From the NCBI RefSeq assembly GCF_024622045.1, contig NZ_JANKBP010000009.1: a stretch of DNA of 64,000 nucleotides. One strand, written 5' to 3'. Both the position numbers and the translations under genes were made by a program. A model generated the notes under the pieces. The model was not told the DNA's origin, searched no databases, and was given only the letters and a program-made list of their open reading frames with translations. Numbering within the stretch: the first letter of the stretch is position 1; the number at the start of each line of letters is the position of its first letter. Origin of the DNA: Rodentibacter caecimuris (GTDB lineage: Bacteria; Pseudomonadota; Gammaproteobacteria; Enterobacterales; Pasteurellaceae). Below, piece after piece: positions 60,701-64,000 of this stretch.

Positions 60701-62143
60701 ATGAAATTAGATGCCCCTTTTGATTTAGATCCAAATGTAAAAGTACGCACACGTTTTGCCCCAAGCCCAACAGGCTATTTACACGTAGGCGGTGCACGTA
60801 CAGCGCTCTATTCTTGGTTATTTGCAAAACATAATCAAGGTGAGTTTGTATTGCGTATTGAAGATACGGATTTAGAACGCTCAACACCGGAAGCAACCGC
60901 GGCGATTTTAGAAGGAATGGAATGGCTTAATCTTGCATGGGAACACGGCCCTTATTATCAAACCAAACGTTTTGATCGTTATAACCAAGTGATTGATGAA
61001 ATGCTTGAGCAGGGCTTGGCTTATCGTTGTTATTGTTCTAAAGAACGTCTGGAAGAGTTGCGCCATACGCAAGAACAAAATAAAGAAAAGCCGCGTTATG
61101 ATCGTCATTGTTTGCATGATCACAGTCATTCACCAGAGGCGCCTCATGTTGTGCGTTTTAAAAATCCAACAGAAGGTTCGGTCGTATTTGATGATGCGGT
61201 ACGTGGTCGTATTGAAATCAGCAACAGTGAATTAGATGATTTAATTATTCGCCGCACCGATGGTTCACCGACCTATAATTTCTGTGTAGTGGTGGATGAT
61301 TGGGATATGGGAATCACTCATGTGATACGTGGTGAGGATCATATTAATAATACTCCACGTCAAATTAACATCTTAAAAGCCCTTGGTGCACCGATTCCAG
61401 TGTATGCCCACGTTTCTATGATTAATGGTGATGACGGACAAAAACTTTCTAAACGGCATGGCGCAGTAAGTGTGATGCAATATCGGGATGAAGGTTATCT
61501 ACCGGAAGCGTTAGTCAATTATCTTGTGCGTTTAGGTTGGGGACATGGTAATCAAGAGATTTTTAGTCGCGAAGAGATGACTAAATATTTTGAATTGGAT
61601 CATGTGAGTAAATCTGCCAGCGCATTTAATACCGATAAACTTTTATGGTTAAACCATCATTATATTCGTGAGTTACCACCGGAATATGTAGCAAAACATC
61701 TCGAATGGCAATATCAAGATCTTGGCATTGATACTACCAATGGACCTGCTTTGGCGGATATTGTTACGATGTTGGCGGATCGTTGTAAAACATTACGGGA
61801 AATGGCGCTGGCCAGCCGTTATTTCTTTGAAGAATTTGAGATTTTTGATGAAGCAGCAGTGAAAAAACATTTCAAAGCGGGGGCCGTCGAAGCACTTGAA
61901 AAAGTAAAAGAAAAATTGACCGCACTTTCTGCTTGGGATCTACATTCGACTCATGAAGCGATTGAACAAACAGCGACAGAGCTTGAAGTCGGAATGGGGA
62001 AAGTCGGTATGCCGTTACGTGTTGCAGTGACAGGTTCAGGACAATCGCCATCAATGGATGTGACTTTAGTAGGAATAGGTCGTGAACGTGTGATTGCGCG
62101 TATTCAACGTGCGATTGATTTTATTAAATCTCAAAATGCTTAA
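60701..62143 (+). CDS. gltX: Glutamate-tRNA ligase
   Basis: Class I synthetase that charges tRNA-Glu. From MKLDAPFDLDPNVKVRTRFA it has 480 residues, the HIGH-type motif APSPTGYLHVGG, the DDWDMGITHVIRGEDH segment and the KMSKS-type KLSKRHGAV. A longer frame upstream adds 25 residues not seen in the family. It contains one in-frame uptake sequence near codon 405 (LTALS). Confidence 0.96.
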   Translation: MKLDAPFDLDPNVKVRTRFAPSPTGYLHVGGARTALYSWLFAKHNQGEFVLRIEDTDLERSTPEATAAILEGMEWLNLAWEHGPYYQTKRFDRYNQVIDEMLEQGLAYRCYCSKERLEELRHTQEQNKEKPRYDRHCLHDHSHSPEAPHVVRFKNPTEGSVVFDDAVRGRIEISNSELDDLIIRRTDGSPTYNFCVVVDDWDMGITHVIRGEDHINNTPRQINILKALGAPIPVYAHVSMINGDDGQKLSKRHGAVSVMQYRDEGYLPEALVNYLVRLGWGHGNQEIFSREEMTKYFELDHVSKSASAFNTDKLLWLNHHYIRELPPEYVAKHLEWQYQDLGIDTTNGPALADIVTMLADRCKTLREMALASRYFFEEFEIFDEAAVKKHFKAGAVEALEKVKEKLTALSAWDLHSTHEAIEQTATELEVGMGKVGMPLRVAVTGSGQSPSMDVTLVGIGRERVIARIQRAIDFIKSQNA

Positions 62144-62220
62144 TATTTAATCGTCTGATTTTTTCGAGACAATTTCATATTGACAGCGGTGGCGGTAAAA
62201 TTTAAGATACCGCCATCTTT

Positions 62221-62297
<77 letters not shown>

Positions 62298-62305
62298 AAT
62301 CAATA

Positions 62306-62334
62306 AAGCAAGGTAAATCACCTTGCTTTTTTTT
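62306..62334 (+). terminator. Intrinsic terminator after tRNA-Ala
   Basis: AAGCAAGGT and ACCTTGCTT form a stem over AAATC, followed by a run of T residues. Confidence 0.88.
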
Positions 62335-62410
62335 CGTTTAAAATAAGGCATTTCAGTGCATTTTATCGTTTATTGTGGTGCATTATGAGTTATATTGACC
62401 GCAATTTTTA

Positions 62411-62486
62411 GTAACACGTTTAGTAACATTATGATAAAGTAACACGAAATCTTGTTACTAAAAGGGGATTTTATGGCACGTGTTAC
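62411..62486. repeat. Cluster of GTAACA/TGTTAC motifs at the integrase promoter
   Basis: GTAACA occurs at 62411, 62423 and 62439, and its reverse complement TGTTAC at 62453 and 62481, the last already inside the integrase coding sequence. The core is often TAGTAACACG. Direct plus inverted copies ahead of an integrase suit arm-type binding sites or an autoregulatory operator. Confidence 0.55.
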
Positions 62487-63693
62487 TAAGCCTTTAACTA
62501 ATACAGAAGTCGAAAGGGCAAGACCGAAAGAAAAAGAATATAATCTTGTAGATGGGCAAGGATTAAGCCTACGTGTTAAAACCACAGGGGCGAAAACTTG
62601 GATCTTTAATTACTATCACCCCACCACTAAAAAAAGAACAAATTTCACCATAGGCAACTACCCTGAAATCACCATTGCACAAGCACGGCAACAGCGAGAA
62701 GAATGGCGGGCTTTACTTGCTCAAGGGATAGACCCACAAACCCATAAAGCACGCCTAGAGCGTGAACAAGAGCTTGCAGAAGCGAACACCTTTTTAGCCG
62801 TGGCGGAAAAATGGCGGGCAAAGAAACAAGGGGAGATAGAAGAAAAAACGCTTAAAAAATATTGGCGTAGTTTAGAGCTACACGTCTTACCATTTATCGG
62901 ATCCTATCCAATAGCTGAAATAGTTCCTACTTTAGCCCTTGTTCCTTTAGAGCGAGTTCAAGAAAGAAATAATTTAGACATGGCAAACCGCCTAGCGAGT
63001 TATATCAACGACATTTTGAATTTTGCGGTAAATGGGGGGATCATTCCCTTTAATCCATGCCTAAAGATGTCAAAGAATTTGAAAAAGCATATCAAAAAGA
63101 ACAATCCGCACGTTAAAAGCGAAGAACTCCCAAAACTTTTACAAGATATAGACGAAAGTAGAGCAGTGCGCCAAACAAAAAAATTAATTATGTTCTCACT
63201 GTTAACCATGGTTAGACCCGGAGAAGCAAGAAAAGCAGAATGGGCGGAGATTGATTTTATAAAAAAAATTTGGACGATCCCGGCAAAGAGAATGAAAGCA
63301 AGAAAACCCCATATTGTACCTATTTCAAAACAGCTTATTCATTTATTAGAACAGCTATACCCCATAACAGGGAGATTTGTTCATGTTTTCCCGAAACGTG
63401 GGGATAATAGCGGATGTATGAGCGAGGGCACAGCAAACAATGCAATAAAAAGATCCGGTGAAGGTTATGCCGGCATTCAAACTGCGCATGGATTAAGAGG
63501 GCTAGTAAGGACATATATGGGCGACGTGGGTGAAGTATTAGAACATAGCGAAGCCTGCTTAGCACACAAGACGGGGGGAGCAGTTAGCCTAGCTTATAAT
63601 CACTCCACCTATTTGGAGCAAAGAAAAGTCCTTATGCAAAAATGGGCGGATTTTGTCGAACAATGCGCACAAGGCACGGATTTATTCAAATAA
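62473..63693 (+). CDS. int: P4-type tyrosine integrase (DUF4102 N-terminus)
   Basis: The 406-residue protein starts MARVTKPLTNTEVERARPKE and has the DUF4102 segment (LVDGQGLSLRVKTTGAKTW, FTIGNYPEITIAQARQQ), the core-binding region and the catalytic domain. Catalytic residues: Arg in TMVRPGEARKAEW, HxxR in TAHGLRGLVRTYM, His in CLAHKTGG, and the nucleophile within YNHSTYLEQR. The start at 62473 has AAAGGGGA upstream. P4-type integrases target tRNA genes; tRNA-Ala(GGC) lies 176 bases upstream. The island would extend beyond the right window edge. Confidence 0.92.
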   Translation: MARVTKPLTNTEVERARPKEKEYNLVDGQGLSLRVKTTGAKTWIFNYYHPTTKKRTNFTIGNYPEITIAQARQQREEWRALLAQGIDPQTHKARLEREQELAEANTFLAVAEKWRAKKQGEIEEKTLKKYWRSLELHVLPFIGSYPIAEIVPTLALVPLERVQERNNLDMANRLASYINDILNFAVNGGIIPFNPCLKMSKNLKKHIKKNNPHVKSEELPKLLQDIDESRAVRQTKKLIMFSLLTMVRPGEARKAEWAEIDFIKKIWTIPAKRMKARKPHIVPISKQLIHLLEQLYPITGRFVHVFPKRGDNSGCMSEGTANNAIKRSGEGYAGIQTAHGLRGLVRTYMGDVGEVLEHSEACLAHKTGGAVSLAYNHSTYLEQRKVLMQKWADFVEQCAQGTDLFK

Positions 63694-64000
63694 TCACCAA
63701 TCATCATCACACCACAGGGCGAACAATCGCCCTATTTTTTCGTCCGCACTTTTCCTTTCTCTCTTTTTGTTTTAAAAGTTTTGAGATTTTTTTTCACTTT
63801 ATCACTTATCTATTATTTTTTCTTTCTAATCTATTGAAATAAAAAGAAAAATAAAGAAGTGATAAAAATGAGAAATAAAAGTGATTAAGTGAAAAAAATC
63901 CCGATTTAAGTGGGAAATGTAAAAAAGGCGTTTTGTTCCGGTTAAAGTGGGATTTTGGGGGCTGATGTAAAGATAGGGTGATAAATGTAAAAGAATTATT
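63694..64000. other. Intergenic region with a long inverted repeat, right window end
   Basis: No gene is seen. GATTTTTTTTCACTTTATCA (63785) and its near-complement at 63879-63900 form an inverted repeat of about 22 bp. AAGTGATAA also occurs at 63857, and AAGTGGGA-like motifs at 63908 and 63943. This may be a control or replication region of the island. Confidence 0.4.

Overview
The window is a chromosomal stretch of a Pasteurellaceae bacterium (Haemophilus, Aggregatibacter, Pasteurella and relatives). The evidence is the many copies of the Haemophilus-type DNA uptake sequence AAGTGCGGT / ACCGCACTT (I counted by eye roughly 35 to 40 across the core), family-typical gene orders (rsmA/apaH, rpsF-priB-rpsR-rplI, yajC-secD-secF, purH-purD-glyA, rplU-rpmA, mutY-yggX-mltC, yejK/yejL/yejM) and relics of IS1016-like and IS200-like elements. 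Species cannot be fixed from the sequence alone.

Layout. (1) 1-6730: the integrase-proximal end of an integrated phage-like element. It holds the last codons of ssb, an 18-bp-repeat hexapeptide protein, a MazG-like protein, a DUF551 protein, a cytosine-5 DNA methyltransferase, several small unknown genes, a small HTH protein and a tyrosine integrase that ends beside tRNA-Arg(TCT). I saw no uptake sequence in it. (2) 6.7-15 kb: tRNA-Arg, tRNA-Pro, folD, ndh, apaH, rsmA, infA, the S6-PriB-S18-L9 operon, folB, plsY. (3) 15-21.2 kb: a decay zone with an IS1016-like relic, a truncated IS200-like relic, a frameshifted Kef-type antiporter and a pirin gene with an internal deletion. Intact perM, arsC, arfA and a small conserved gene lie within it. 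(4) 21.4-34.5 kb: yajC-secDF, glyA, a DUF711 gene, purD, purH, doxX, dsbD, arcA. A pair of large structured repeats lies between purH and purD. (5) 34.5-37 kb: a surface-lipoprotein gene, its presumed Slam outer-membrane translocon and a divergent XRE regulator with palindromic operators. (6) 37-46.7 kb: smpB, obgE, a DMT permease, rpmA, rplU, ispB, queH, psiE, a second IS200-like relic, mltC, yggX, mutY, rpmE. (7) 46.8-49.8 kb: an AT-rich, uptake-sequence-free glycosyltransferase cluster, including a protein resembling the Campylobacter ganglioside-mimic enzyme CgtA. (8) 49.8-62.3 kb: metJ, a CueR-copZ-copA copper module, cpxRA, bamE, yejK/L/M, an amidohydrolase, four tRNA-Val genes, gltX, tRNA-Ala. 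(9) 62.3-64 kb: the start of a second island, with a P4-type integrase beside tRNA-Ala(GGC).

How the parts fit together. Purine and one-carbon genes (folD, purH, purD, glyA) carry PurR-like boxes at folD and purH. Two ribosome-rescue factors are present: SmpB (trans-translation) and ArfA, whose gene has an intrinsic terminator inside its reading frame and is therefore predicted to be held down by trans-translation. Surface biology is served by the Slam/lipoprotein pair and the glycosyltransferase cluster. Envelope and copper stress are served by CpxRA facing the cue/cop genes. Inverted pairs of uptake sequences act as terminators at several gene ends.

The best candidates for something undescribed are the covarying structured repeat pair at 28.97-29.49 kb, the XRE-controlled Slam/lipoprotein unit with an attenuator abutting the Slam start codon, and the CgtA-like glycosyltransferase cluster.
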